This document shows, one piece after another, positions 34,262-42,258 of a DNA stretch of 43,779 nt. Each line of letters begins with the position of its first letter. Positions within the stretch are counted from its first letter, which is position 1. The DNA comes from Bordetella parapertussis (lineage in GTDB: Bacteria; Pseudomonadota; Gammaproteobacteria; Burkholderiales; Burkholderiaceae_B). The notes beneath the pieces are model-generated. The model was given only the letters and a program-made list of their open reading frames with translations. It ran no database searches and was not told the DNA's origin. The stretch is from assembly GCA_945862495.1 (NCBI GenBank), contig CAMAYM010000008.1, positions 1 to 43,779 on the forward strand, written 5' to 3'. The translations under genes and the position numbers were made by a program.

Positions 34262-35566
34262 ATGCTTAACCACCATCTGTGCGCCGCCCGACGCAGCATC
34301 TTCTCGGTCGCCATTGCTGCAGTGGTCACGCTTGCCGCAATGACTGCAACAGGTTTCGCGCCTGCTTGGGCGCAAAAAACGCCTAAGGACAATACGCCTC
34401 CTGCTTCAGCACCCGCTACACCTTCGAGTGCAGCAAAGGCAGCGACAATGCCGTCGCCGTTGACACCCATTCAGGTTGGTGAGCTGTCTGCGGTGCCGGC
34501 GCCTGCGATCGCTGCCAAGGCTTGGATCACGATGGATGTGACGAGTGGTCAGATCGTTGCGTCCAACAACCCCGACATGAAAATCGAGCCCGCCTCGTTG
34601 ACTAAAATCATGACGGCCTATGTTGCGTTTAATGCACTCAAAGAAAAACGCATCACGCTCGACCAACAAGCCAACGTGTCTCAGTTCGCCTGGAAAACAC
34701 GTGGTTCACGGATGTTTATCGAGCCACGTAAACCGGTCACGGTCGATGAGCTGATCAAAGGCGTGATTATCCAGTCAGGCAATGATGCTTCAGTTGCTTT
34801 GGCCGAAGCAGTCTCGGGCAGCGAGTCTGCGTTTGTATCGACCATGAACGAAGAAGCCCGTCGCATGGGTATGACCAATACTGTCTATATGAACACGACG
34901 GGTCTGCCTGATCCGCAGCACGTCACTACGGTGCGCGATTTGGCGACGATCGCGCGACGAATGATCAGCGATCACCCTGATTATTTTCCGTATTACGCCA
35001 TGCGTGAATTCACGTACAACAAGATCAAACAATCCAACCGCAATCGTTTGTTGTGGGCGGATCCGTCCGTGGACGGCATGAAAACCGGACATACGGACGC
35101 CGCGGGGTACTGCCTGGTTGCTACCGCCAAGCGTGGCGATCGACGTGTCATTACGGTACTAGTGGGTTCTGACAGCATGGCGACGCGCGCAGAGGAGAGT
35201 CTCAAGCTGTTGAACTGGACCTTCCAAAACTTTGAGACGGTCAAGCTGTTTGATCAGACACACGCGGCGGTTGACGCAGAAGTCTGGCAGGGCAAGGTCG
35301 ATTCCACCAAGCTAGGTGTCTCTGAGCCGCTGTGGGTCACCGTGCCGCGTGGCAAAGCGGGTGAGGTCAAACCGATCGCCAAGCATCCTGATCCATTGTT
35401 TGCACCGCTGGCCAAGGATGAGCGCGTCGGGACGCTGACGCTGATGCTGGGTGACAAGATGTTGTTGACGAGACCACTGCTGGTTCTCAACCCTGTCGAG
35501 CGCGCTGGTTTCGTGGGCCGTACGGTTGATTCGGTCAGATTGTGGTTCCGTAAAAAGCCTGAGTGA
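34262..35566 (+). CDS. dacC: D-alanyl-D-alanine carboxypeptidase (penicillin-binding protein 5/6 family)
   Basis: 434 residues. Sec signal peptide (about 1-37, cleavage likely after 'AWA'), then a Pro/Ala-rich linker and the peptidase S11 domain: active Ser112 in 'SLTK' 112-115, 'SGN' at 172-174 and 'KTG' at 274-276. A C-terminal beta domain and amphipathic end ('VDSVRLWFRKKPE') fit membrane association. It trims the terminal D-Ala of peptidoglycan pentapeptides in the periplasm. The D-amino acid aminotransferase gene follows directly, a usual pairing in this lineage. Confidence 0.93.
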   Translation: MLNHHLCAARRSIFSVAIAAVVTLAAMTATGFAPAWAQKTPKDNTPPASAPATPSSAAKAATMPSPLTPIQVGELSAVPAPAIAAKAWITMDVTSGQIVASNNPDMKIEPASLTKIMTAYVAFNALKEKRITLDQQANVSQFAWKTRGSRMFIEPRKPVTVDELIKGVIIQSGNDASVALAEAVSGSESAFVSTMNEEARRMGMTNTVYMNTTGLPDPQHVTTVRDLATIARRMISDHPDYFPYYAMREFTYNKIKQSNRNRLLWADPSVDGMKTGHTDAAGYCLVATAKRGDRRVITVLVGSDSMATRAEESLKLLNWTFQNFETVKLFDQTHAAVDAEVWQGKVDSTKLGVSEPLWVTVPRGKAGEVKPIAKHPDPLFAPLAKDERVGTLTLMLGDKMLLTRPLLVLNPVERAGFVGRTVDSVRLWFRKKPE

Positions 35567-35604
35567 AAACCTGAGTAAATTTTTTAAAGAGAGTATCGCT
35601 AATC

Positions 35605-36489
35605 ATGGTTCAGAACATGTTGATCCAAGGTATCTCGGGTGATCCGATTGTCTATTTGAATGGTGTGTTCGGACCACTGTCCGAAGCCAAAATTTCGGTA
35701 CTCGATCGTGGTTTTATTTTTGGTGACGGGGTCTATGAGGTCGTGCCGATCTATCACGGTAAGCCGTTTCGTATGGCACAACATCTCGCACGCCTAGATC
35801 GCAGCCTGGCCAAGATCCACATTCAGCAGCCCATGACAAAGGCGCAGTGGGAAGGTCTGGTCAATGACCTCGTAGCCAAAGCGCCCGACGATACTTGCAT
35901 GGTCTACATCCAGATTAGCCGAGGTGTGGCCAAGCGTGATCATAGCTACCCCTCACCCGCCGTAACGCCGACCGTGTTTGCCATGGTCTCTCCGATGTCG
36001 CCACCGAACGCCGCGCTGCGTGAAAAAGGCGTGCGTTTGGTGAGCCTGCTTGACGAACGTTGGTTGCATTGCGATATCAAGTCTGTTTCGCTGCTTGGTA
36101 ACGTGCTTGCCAAGCAAGCTGCGGTCGATGCGGAGGTGGATGAGGTGGTGCAGTTCCGTGATGGCAACTTGACCGAGGGTGCGACGTGCAATATCTGGGT
36201 CGTCCAAGACGGCAAGGTGATCGCACCGTTGAAAAATAATTTGGTGCTCGAGGGCATCCGTTACGGTTTGTTTGAAGAGCTCTGTGCCGAAGTCGGCGTC
36301 CCCTTTGAGTTGCGTGTCGTGTCTGAGGCAGAAACCCGCGCTGCGGATGAGTTACTGCTGTCGTCAGCAACCCGCGAGGTCCTGCCTGTCGTGGAGCTCG
36401 ATGGCAAACCCGTCGGCTCAGGCAAGGCGGGTCCGGTCTATCAAAAACTACGTGCGGCGTATGATGCCCGCATCGCGGCGTTAGCGTAA
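35605..36489 (+). CDS. dat: D-amino acid aminotransferase (class IV, PLP-dependent)
   Basis: 294 residues. Fold-type IV transaminase: 'VYLNGVFGPLSEAKISVLDRGFIFGDGVYEVVP', PLP-binding Lys159 in 'CDIKSVSLLGNVLAK', and 'EGATCNIWVV'. It interconverts D-alanine and D-glutamate with their keto acids, linking to the carboxypeptidase that releases D-Ala. Branched-chain or aminodeoxychorismate relatives share the fold, but context and the 'RGFIFGDGVYEV' start favour Dat. Stop codon followed by a 62-base gap to the next gene. Confidence 0.9.
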   Translation: MVQNMLIQGISGDPIVYLNGVFGPLSEAKISVLDRGFIFGDGVYEVVPIYHGKPFRMAQHLARLDRSLAKIHIQQPMTKAQWEGLVNDLVAKAPDDTCMVYIQISRGVAKRDHSYPSPAVTPTVFAMVSPMSPPNAALREKGVRLVSLLDERWLHCDIKSVSLLGNVLAKQAAVDAEVDEVVQFRDGNLTEGATCNIWVVQDGKVIAPLKNNLVLEGIRYGLFEELCAEVGVPFELRVVSEAETRAADELLLSSATREVLPVVELDGKPVGSGKAGPVYQKLRAAYDARIAALA

Positions 36490-36551
36490 AGCGCTTTCAT
36501 TTCATTAGGCACCTGCGCTTGTCGCACATAAAAACCTAGGTTGAAAATCAA

Positions 36552-36824
36552 GTGACTATTCCTGAAAACGAATCGCTGATTGAGTATCCAAGTGCCTTTC
36601 CTATCAAAGTGATGGGAAAGCAGGATCCTGAGCTCGCGCAGGTTTTAACTGCACTTGTGCTCGAATTTGATCCTACCTTTGATCCTGCGACGGTCGAGAT
36701 GCGTCCGAGTAAGGCCGGCAACTACATGGGGTTGACCTTTACGGTGAATGCCACCTCGCGCGAGCAACTCGATAACTTATATAAAGCCCTGCACGGACAC
36801 CCGATGGTGTCGATCGTGCTGTGA
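36552..36824 (+). CDS. DUF493 (YbeD-like) protein
   Basis: 90 residues from a GTG start. 'SAFPIKVMGKQ', 'FDPATVEMRPSKAGNYMGLTFTVNATSREQLDNLYKAL' region and 'HPMVSIVL' are the DUF493 family pattern, a small ACT-like fold encoded beside lipB in many proteobacteria, as here. Its function is unresolved; linkage to lipoate biosynthesis suggests a regulatory role. lipB starts 22 bases after its stop. Confidence 0.9.
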   Translation: MTIPENESLIEYPSAFPIKVMGKQDPELAQVLTALVLEFDPTFDPATVEMRPSKAGNYMGLTFTVNATSREQLDNLYKALHGHPMVSIVL

Positions 36825-36846
36825 TCAGCCAAGCATCTTGAGCCGC

Positions 36847-37521
36847 ATGTGGCCGCGTCCGACGCCCTACGAGCCTGTTTGGCGCGCCATGCAGGCTTTT
36901 ACCGAAACACGTTCGGCGCAGACGCCAGATGAGATCTGGCTCGTTGAGCACGAGCCTGTCTACACGCTCGGTCAGGCTAGCAAGCCCGAGCACTTACTCA
37001 ATCCAGGCAACATCCCTGTTGTTCAAACGGATCGTGGCGGCCAGGTGACCTATCACGGTCCCGGTCAGGTGATGGCGTATATCCTCGCAGATCTCAAACG
37101 CTCTGGTCGCTATATCAAGGCCATGGTGCATCAAATCGAAGACGCAACGATTGAGACACTGAGGATGTACGGCATCGAGAATGCGTGCCGCAAAGACGGC
37201 GCACCCGGGGTATATGTGCCTGTGCGTCAGCCACAATCAGCGATGACAGCTGGAAACCCAGCCTCGGATCCGGCCTCTTTTCCTGTCGAGCTCGCCAAAA
37301 TCGCCGCCCTGGGCATCAAGGTGCGCAACGGCTGCACTTACCATGGCATGGCACTCAATGTCGATATGGATCTGATCCCCTTTGAGGGCATTAACCCTTG
37401 TGGTTATGCGGGCTTGCGGACGGTGTGCATGGCTCAATACGGCGTCAAGGCCAGCTGGGATGAGGTCGCGCAAACATTGTCCCAACAAATTGTAAGGTTC
37501 TGTGGTTTATCCGTGGTTTGA
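36847..37521 (+). CDS. lipB: Lipoyl(octanoyl) transferase
   Basis: 224 residues from ATG 36847; a TTG at 36838 is possible. LipB moves octanoate from acyl carrier protein to lipoyl domains. The motif 'RGGQVTYHGPGQ' at 63-74, the 'RKDGAPGVYV' segment, Lys151 in 'KIAALGIKVRNGCTYHGMALNV' and catalytic Cys185 in 'INPCGY' are intact. A hydrophilic insert of about 20 residues (127-148) separates 'GVYV' from the Lys loop. lipA follows after 70 bases. Confidence 0.93.
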   Translation: MWPRPTPYEPVWRAMQAFTETRSAQTPDEIWLVEHEPVYTLGQASKPEHLLNPGNIPVVQTDRGGQVTYHGPGQVMAYILADLKRSGRYIKAMVHQIEDATIETLRMYGIENACRKDGAPGVYVPVRQPQSAMTAGNPASDPASFPVELAKIAALGIKVRNGCTYHGMALNVDMDLIPFEGINPCGYAGLRTVCMAQYGVKASWDEVAQTLSQQIVRFCGLSVV

Positions 37522-37591
37522 GACGCGTCCGCAGGTAAAATGACCATTCACTATTATTGAACGGCTGGGCGCACAAACGTCCACGTACATC

Positions 37592-38593
37592 ATGTCCACA
37601 CAACCTGAACAAACCGCGTTAGCCGCAGCTCCGGCAGCCGCGCCCTACGATGCGACTCAAAAGCAGAAATCGCAGGCTAAAACCTCGCGTATTCCGATCA
37701 AGGTCGTCGCAGCCGAGCGCTTGAAAAAACCGGATTGGATTCGTGTCAAGGCCGCGCCTGCAGGCTCTAGGTTTTACGACATCAAGCGCATCTTGCGCGA
37801 GCATAATTTGCACACTGTGTGCGAAGAAGCCTCTTGCCCCAATATCGGCGAGTGCTTTGGTAAAGGCACGGCGACTTTTATGATCATGGGCGACAAGTGC
37901 ACCCGTCGTTGCCCCTTTTGCGATGTGGGCCATGGTCGCCCCGATCCGCTCGACGTCGACGAGCCCGTCAATCTTGCGCGGACCATCGCTGCACTCAAAC
38001 TGACATATGTGGTGATCACCTCCGTGGATCGTGACGATCTGCGTGATGGTGGCGCGGGTCATTTTGTTGAGTGCATTCAAAAGGTGCGCGAGCTCTCACC
38101 TGAGACGCGTATCGAGGTTTTGGTGCCTGACTTCCGTGGTCGCTTAGATCGCGCGCTCGAGATTCTGGATGGTGGTCCACCCGATGTGATGAACCACAAC
38201 CTCGAGACGGTGCCACGTTTGTATAAACAAGCCCGACCAGGTTCGGACTATATGCACTCGCTCAAGTTGCTGCAGGAATTTAAAAAGCGCCATCCCAATA
38301 CCCCGACTAAGTCCGGTCTGATGTTGGGCTTGGGTGAAACGGATGAGGAAATCCTCCAAGTCATGCGCGACATGCGTGCGCATGATGTTGAGATGCTGAC
38401 GATCGGTCAGTACCTGCAGCCCTCGGAGCACCATTTGCCGGTGTTGCGTTACGTGCATCCTGATACGTTTAAGATGTTCGAACGTGAAGCGTATTTGATG
38501 GGCTTTCATCATGCGGCGGTGGGGGCCATGGTGCGCTCTTCGTATCATGCGGACGAGCAGGCCCATGCAGCGAGCTTGAGTGCTGCTGGGTAG
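37592..38593 (+). CDS. lipA: Lipoyl synthase
   Basis: 333 residues. A radical-SAM enzyme that inserts two sulfurs into protein-bound octanoate. The auxiliary cluster cysteines are Cys77, Cys82 and Cys88 ('CEEASCPNIGEC') and the SAM cluster cysteines are Cys103, Cys107 and Cys110 ('CTRRCPFC'). 'ITSVDRDDLRDGGAGHF' and C-terminal 'RSSYHAD' are also conserved. The Ala-rich N-terminal extension (1-30) is not part of the core. The stop is followed by a GTG start for a small gene. Confidence 0.96.
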   Translation: MSTQPEQTALAAAPAAAPYDATQKQKSQAKTSRIPIKVVAAERLKKPDWIRVKAAPAGSRFYDIKRILREHNLHTVCEEASCPNIGECFGKGTATFMIMGDKCTRRCPFCDVGHGRPDPLDVDEPVNLARTIAALKLTYVVITSVDRDDLRDGGAGHFVECIQKVRELSPETRIEVLVPDFRGRLDRALEILDGGPPDVMNHNLETVPRLYKQARPGSDYMHSLKLLQEFKKRHPNTPTKSGLMLGLGETDEEILQVMRDMRAHDVEMLTIGQYLQPSEHHLPVLRYVHPDTFKMFEREAYLMGFHHAAVGAMVRSSYHADEQAHAASLSAAG

Positions 38594-38599
38594 GTTTTT

Positions 38600-38824
38600 G
38601 TGGTCAAACGAATGTGTATTGTTCTGATTAGTCCGCATCTTTACAGACTTGCCAAATCCCATGCGCTGAGTGAACGTCGCACAGTTTCCGATCAGGTTCG
38701 GCTATGGGCGACTATTGGTAAGGCTGCTTTAGATAACCCTGATTTGCCGATTCATTTTGTGCAAGATCTTTTGTTAGCCCGGAAAGAAGGGAAAGCGTAT
38801 GCGAAACCTTTTGTTTCTTCTTAG
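38600..38824 (+). CDS. ParD-like antitoxin family protein (orphan)
   Basis: 74 residues from GTG at 38600 with TAGG six bases ahead, just past the lipA stop. 'LYRLAKSHALSERRTVSDQVRLWATIGKAALDNPDLP' and the tail 'KPFVSS' follow the ParD_like family (RSvagQIE.WAriGkaa..NPDLp). Proteins of this family are antitoxin-like, ribbon-helix-helix DNA binders. No RelE/ParE-type toxin gene follows, so it is an orphan here; the next genes belong to a different module. An internal ATG at 38612 is an alternative start. Confidence 0.6.
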   Translation: MVKRMCIVLISPHLYRLAKSHALSERRTVSDQVRLWATIGKAALDNPDLPIHFVQDLLLARKEGKAYAKPFVSS

Positions 38825-38915
38825 CGAGTCAACATCCTTTTGATGTGATTTCAGACGTCGCAGAGCTCATTTTGAAAGTGAAAATATTGATGATTGTTAC
38901 GTACAGCGTAAACAT

Positions 38916-38951
38916 TTCGAATAATTCGAATGTTTCGTTTGATTCGAATAG
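38916..38951. repeat. Four phased 9-bp repeats, operator-like, upstream of the PIN module
   Basis: Consecutive units TTCGAATAA, TTCGAATGT, TTCGTTTGA and TTCGAATAG begin at 38916, 38925, 38934 and 38943. Three contain the self-complementary TTCGAA. A -10-like CATAAT (38954-38959) follows directly, so bound protein would cover the -35 region. They lie 59 bases before the start of the HTH antitoxin gene, which is the natural candidate binder. Confidence 0.65.
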
Positions 38952-39009
38952 TGCATAATACAAATAAATAAACCTGATTGAAGGCTGAATTTATTTTAGG
39001 GTGAAATTT

Positions 39010-39474
39010 ATGACTCAAGAAACACTGCTAGAGTCCGTGGAAAACGACCATGATGCTGAAATGGCCAAGATTGCACAGCGATGCATTATGGCTGCTCTGG
39101 ATCACTCAAAAGCACCAAAGTTAGTGCTCATTGAGGAAGGCGGGTTATCTGAAAATGCCCCAACGATTGAGTTACCGCCACAAGCACTAAGAGCCGTTGC
39201 AAATTTGCTGGGATTAATGGCACAACAGCAGCCTATCGTCCTGATTCCTCAGAAACATGAACTGACGACACAAGAAGTAGCGAATTTGCTTAATGTTTCA
39301 CGCCCCTTTGTCGTGAAGCAAATCGAATCTGGTCACTTGAAATGTCGCAAGATTGGCCGACATAGACGCGTAGCGTTTTCCGAGTTGATGCGGTATCAAA
39401 AAGACTCACAAATCAAGCGCAATGCTGCTCTTAACGAGTTGGTTGCACTTGGGCAAGAATTGGGACTCGATTAA
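39010..39474 (+). CDS. HTH (excisionase/MerR-type) antitoxin of PIN module
   Basis: 154 residues from ATG 39010; an AGGGTG Shine-Dalgarno six bases ahead rules for this start over the in-frame GTG at 39001. An N-terminal helical part (about 1-75) precedes a DNA-binding domain of the excisionase type: 'LTTQEVANLLNVSRPFVVKQIESG' then 'CRKIGRHRRVAFSELMRY'. Such proteins pair with PIN-domain toxins; here the PIN gene starts three bases after the stop. The protein probably binds the 9-bp repeats upstream to repress its own operon. Confidence 0.8.
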   Translation: MTQETLLESVENDHDAEMAKIAQRCIMAALDHSKAPKLVLIEEGGLSENAPTIELPPQALRAVANLLGLMAQQQPIVLIPQKHELTTQEVANLLNVSRPFVVKQIESGHLKCRKIGRHRRVAFSELMRYQKDSQIKRNAALNELVALGQELGLD

Positions 39475-39476
39475 GA

Positions 39477-40052
39477 ATGGCGGGATCGGCTAGTTATACC
39501 GCTGTCTTAGATGCGAATGTTTTATACCCCAATTTATTGAGAAACTTATTGCTGAGTTTAGCGAGCGATGGGCTTTATCATGCCAAATGGACAGCAGAAA
39601 TTACACGTGAGTGGTCACAAAATCTTATTTCTAATCGTCCAGATATTTCTTCAAAGGTAGACAGGTTGATTGAGCTCGTCAACCTATCTGCACAGGACTG
39701 CTTAGTTGAGGAGTATGAGTACATTATTCCTACGATTGTGCTTCCAGACGCAAAGGACAGGCACGTTGTTGCCGCGGCGATAGCAGGCCACGCTGATGCA
39801 ATTGTGACGTTTAATTTAAAAGACTTTCCAGAGCACGTAATGGATAGTTTTGGAATAAACGTGCAACATCCTGATGATTTTTTGATGAATCAACTGCAGC
39901 TTCGTCAGTTCGATGCACTGGAAATCATTCGTAAGGTTAGAGAGCGATTCAAAAATCCGCCGATGACTGCAGATGAATTCGTAGAGCTTATTCAGAGAAA
40001 TAGATTATCTCAAACGGCACAATATCTAAGGTCTCATTTGGGGTTGATTTAA
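39477..40052 (+). CDS. PIN-domain toxin (VapC-like ribonuclease)
   Basis: 191 residues. PIN acidic residues: Asp12 in 'VLDANVLYP', Asp91/Asp94 in 'LPDAKDRHVVAAAI' and Asp116 in 'VTFNLKDFP'. The N-terminal 130 residues are the nuclease domain; about 60 helical residues follow, longer than minimal VapC. PIN toxins are Mg-dependent RNases; the target is unknown. It is paired with the HTH antitoxin gene, antitoxin first, spacing two bases. Confidence 0.82.
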   Translation: MAGSASYTAVLDANVLYPNLLRNLLLSLASDGLYHAKWTAEITREWSQNLISNRPDISSKVDRLIELVNLSAQDCLVEEYEYIIPTIVLPDAKDRHVVAAAIAGHADAIVTFNLKDFPEHVMDSFGINVQHPDDFLMNQLQLRQFDALEIIRKVRERFKNPPMTADEFVELIQRNRLSQTAQYLRSHLGLI

Positions 40053-40086
40053 ATGTTGCGTTGTTAACACAGGAATCACGAACACC

Positions 40087-41265
40087 ATGCAGCTTCAAGG
40101 AATTAGAGTCGTAGACCTTACGCGGATTTTGTCTGGTCCGTTTTGTACGATGTTTCTGGCCGACATGGGTGCAGAGGTCATCAAGATCGAGGACCCTAAA
40201 GGTGGTGATCCTGTACGTCAGCAGGGCGAGGCCCCCAACGGCTACTCCTATTATTTTGCCTCCTTTAACCGCAACAAGCGTTCAATCACGCTTGATTTGC
40301 GCGCGCCTGAAGGCAAAGAGATTTTGCGTGAATTGCTCAAGACCGCAGATGTGGTGGTCAACAACTATCGTCCGGGCATTATGGATAAGATGGGGTTTGG
40401 CCGAGAGGCGCTCTCTCAGATCAAATCCGATCTGGTGAGCTGCAATGTCACAGGCTTTGGTCTGGACGGTCCGTATGCGGATCGACCTTCTTTTGATTTT
40501 GTTGCGCAAGCCATGAGTGGCTTTATGAGTGTGAATGGTGCGGCCAATGCGCCGCCGATGCGCGCTGCCCCTCCAATCTCGGATTTGATTGCGGGCTCTT
40601 ACGCGGCGATGGGTATTTTGGCGGCCTTGGTCAGGCGTGCGCGCACGGGGCAGGGTGAGGAGGTCACGACCTCGCTGACCGATGGTTTGACCAGCATGTT
40701 GGCATTTTTGGCGACCAATTATTTTGCAACTGGGAAATTACCGCTGCGCACTGGCAATGACCACGCGCTGGCTTCGCCCTACGGCTTGTTTGAAGCCTCA
40801 GACGGCCAGGTTGCCATTGCGCCGAGTAACGATACGTTTTATTTCAAACTCTTGGCTGCACTTGATCTTGAGCACCTGCGTGAGCGCCCTGAGTTTGCCA
40901 ACAATACCTTACGCTTTGCCAATCGTGAGGCGATCAATGCGGCGTTGAACGAAAAAGTCCGACAACAGCCCATCGCGCACTGGATTGCCAAGCTCAATGA
41001 AGCGGGTGTCCCGTGCGGGCGCGTGCTTAATATCGGTGAGGTGTTTGACGATCCACAGACGCAACACCAGCAAATGCGCTTGACGATTGAGCATCCGCAG
41101 CACGGTCGGCTAGATGTGTTGGGCTTTCCGATCAAGTTTTCGGACGAGCCTTGCCTGATCCATCGCCCGCCTCCGGATTTGGGCGTGGATAACGAAGCGG
41201 TATTGAGCGAGCTGGGCTTAAGTTCAGAGGTGATCGCCTCTCTGAAGACGCGTGGGATTGTGTAA
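40087..41265 (+). CDS. Family III CoA-transferase (CaiB/BaiF), second copy
   Basis: 392 residues. 'VVDLTRILSGPFCT', 'VIKIEDPKGGDPVR', 'NKRSITLDLRAPEGKE', 'VVNNYRPGI', 'GFGLDGPYADRPSFDFVAQAMSG' with Asp137 as the likely CoA-binding catalytic residue. It shares length and motif order with the protein at 17837 but clearly differs in sequence. The HMG-CoA-lyase-family gene follows after 44 bases, suggesting activation of an acid to a CoA ester that the lyase splits. The exact acid is unknown. It follows the PIN toxin on the same strand with a 34-base gap. Confidence 0.9.
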   Translation: MQLQGIRVVDLTRILSGPFCTMFLADMGAEVIKIEDPKGGDPVRQQGEAPNGYSYYFASFNRNKRSITLDLRAPEGKEILRELLKTADVVVNNYRPGIMDKMGFGREALSQIKSDLVSCNVTGFGLDGPYADRPSFDFVAQAMSGFMSVNGAANAPPMRAAPPISDLIAGSYAAMGILAALVRRARTGQGEEVTTSLTDGLTSMLAFLATNYFATGKLPLRTGNDHALASPYGLFEASDGQVAIAPSNDTFYFKLLAALDLEHLRERPEFANNTLRFANREAINAALNEKVRQQPIAHWIAKLNEAGVPCGRVLNIGEVFDDPQTQHQQMRLTIEHPQHGRLDVLGFPIKFSDEPCLIHRPPPDLGVDNEAVLSELGLSSEVIASLKTRGIV

Positions 41266-41309
41266 TATTTAACTCATTATTCAAAATCAATTTATTTAAG
41301 AGACTCACT

Positions 41310-42254
41310 ATGTCAACGCAATCCAAAAATTTTGTGACGGTTACCGAAGTCGGGACCCGTGATGGTTTTCAGGCTGAGCCAGAGTTCATCGCAACCGCCA
41401 ACAAGGTCGCGACGATCAACGGACTCATCGATGCCGGTGTGCGTAGCATTGAGGCAACGTCGTTTGTTTCACCCCGTGCGCTTCCCCAGCTAGCGGATGC
41501 GGCCGAGGTGTTGGCCCAAGTGCATCGCAATCCAAACGTGCGTCTCGCAGTATTGGTGCCGAACGCGCGTGGTGCTGAACGTGCCGCAGCAGCCAAGGCC
41601 GACATGATGGTGGGCTTTATTTCCGCCAGTGAAAGCCACTGTAAGACCAATCTCAACAAGTCCATCGATCAAGCGATTGCGGACTTTGCCGAGGTGGTGC
41701 CGATTGCCCGGCAGTGGGATATCCAATTGCGTGGTGCAGTGGCGACCGCGTTTGGTTGTCCGTTTGAGGGTGAGGTGTCACTCGACAATATTTTAAAGAT
41801 CGTCGGCTCCTACGATGCGCATGGGATTCGTAATATTACGTTCGGCGATACCACTGGTATGGCCACACCGCCTGTGGTGACACGCGTGGTCGACGCTGTG
41901 CGCAATAAGTATCCCGACATGGAAATCGCCTTGCACTTCCACAACACGCGTGGCGTGGGTTTGGCTAACGTGATGAATGGCTTGCAACTTGGCGTGCGCG
42001 AGTTTGAATCGTCGATTGCAGGCTTGGGTGGCTGTCCGTTTGCACCCGGTGCGACGGGCAATATTTGTACTGAAGACTTGGTCTATCTGCTCGAAGAGTG
42101 TGGGTACGAGACCGGGATCGACCTAGAAAAACTCATCGGCGTTGCTAAGCAGGTTGAGCAGATGATGGGACGTCAGTTGCCCGGCCAAATGATGAAGGCC
42201 GGGCCCAGGCTCAAACTGATGTCGCTCGACTCGGTGCGTCGCGCGGTGGGTTAA
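41310..42254 (+). CDS. Hydroxymethylglutaryl-CoA lyase family protein
   Basis: 314 residues, DRE-TIM metallolyase. 'EVGTRDGFQ' with Arg17-Asp18, metal-binding His209/His211 in 'HFHNTRG', and catalytic Cys242 in 'AGLGGCPFAPGATGN' with Glu-Asp after 'NICTED'. HMG-CoA lyases split HMG-CoA or related 3-hydroxy-3-methyl-acyl-CoA esters into acetyl-CoA and a keto acid. Coupled with a CoA-transferase, it may act on citramalyl-CoA, HMG-CoA or another short acid. It is convergent with the aldehyde dehydrogenase, only four bases apart. Confidence 0.9.
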   Translation: MSTQSKNFVTVTEVGTRDGFQAEPEFIATANKVATINGLIDAGVRSIEATSFVSPRALPQLADAAEVLAQVHRNPNVRLAVLVPNARGAERAAAAKADMMVGFISASESHCKTNLNKSIDQAIADFAEVVPIARQWDIQLRGAVATAFGCPFEGEVSLDNILKIVGSYDAHGIRNITFGDTTGMATPPVVTRVVDAVRNKYPDMEIALHFHNTRGVGLANVMNGLQLGVREFESSIAGLGGCPFAPGATGNICTEDLVYLLEECGYETGIDLEKLIGVAKQVEQMMGRQLPGQMMKAGPRLKLMSLDSVRRAVG

Positions 42255-42258
42255 AGCT

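Noticed and set aside
40062..40069. TGTTAACA palindrome before the second CoA-transferase as a GntR site
   Set aside because: Only eight bases, lacks the GT-N3-AC spacing, and is likely by chance.
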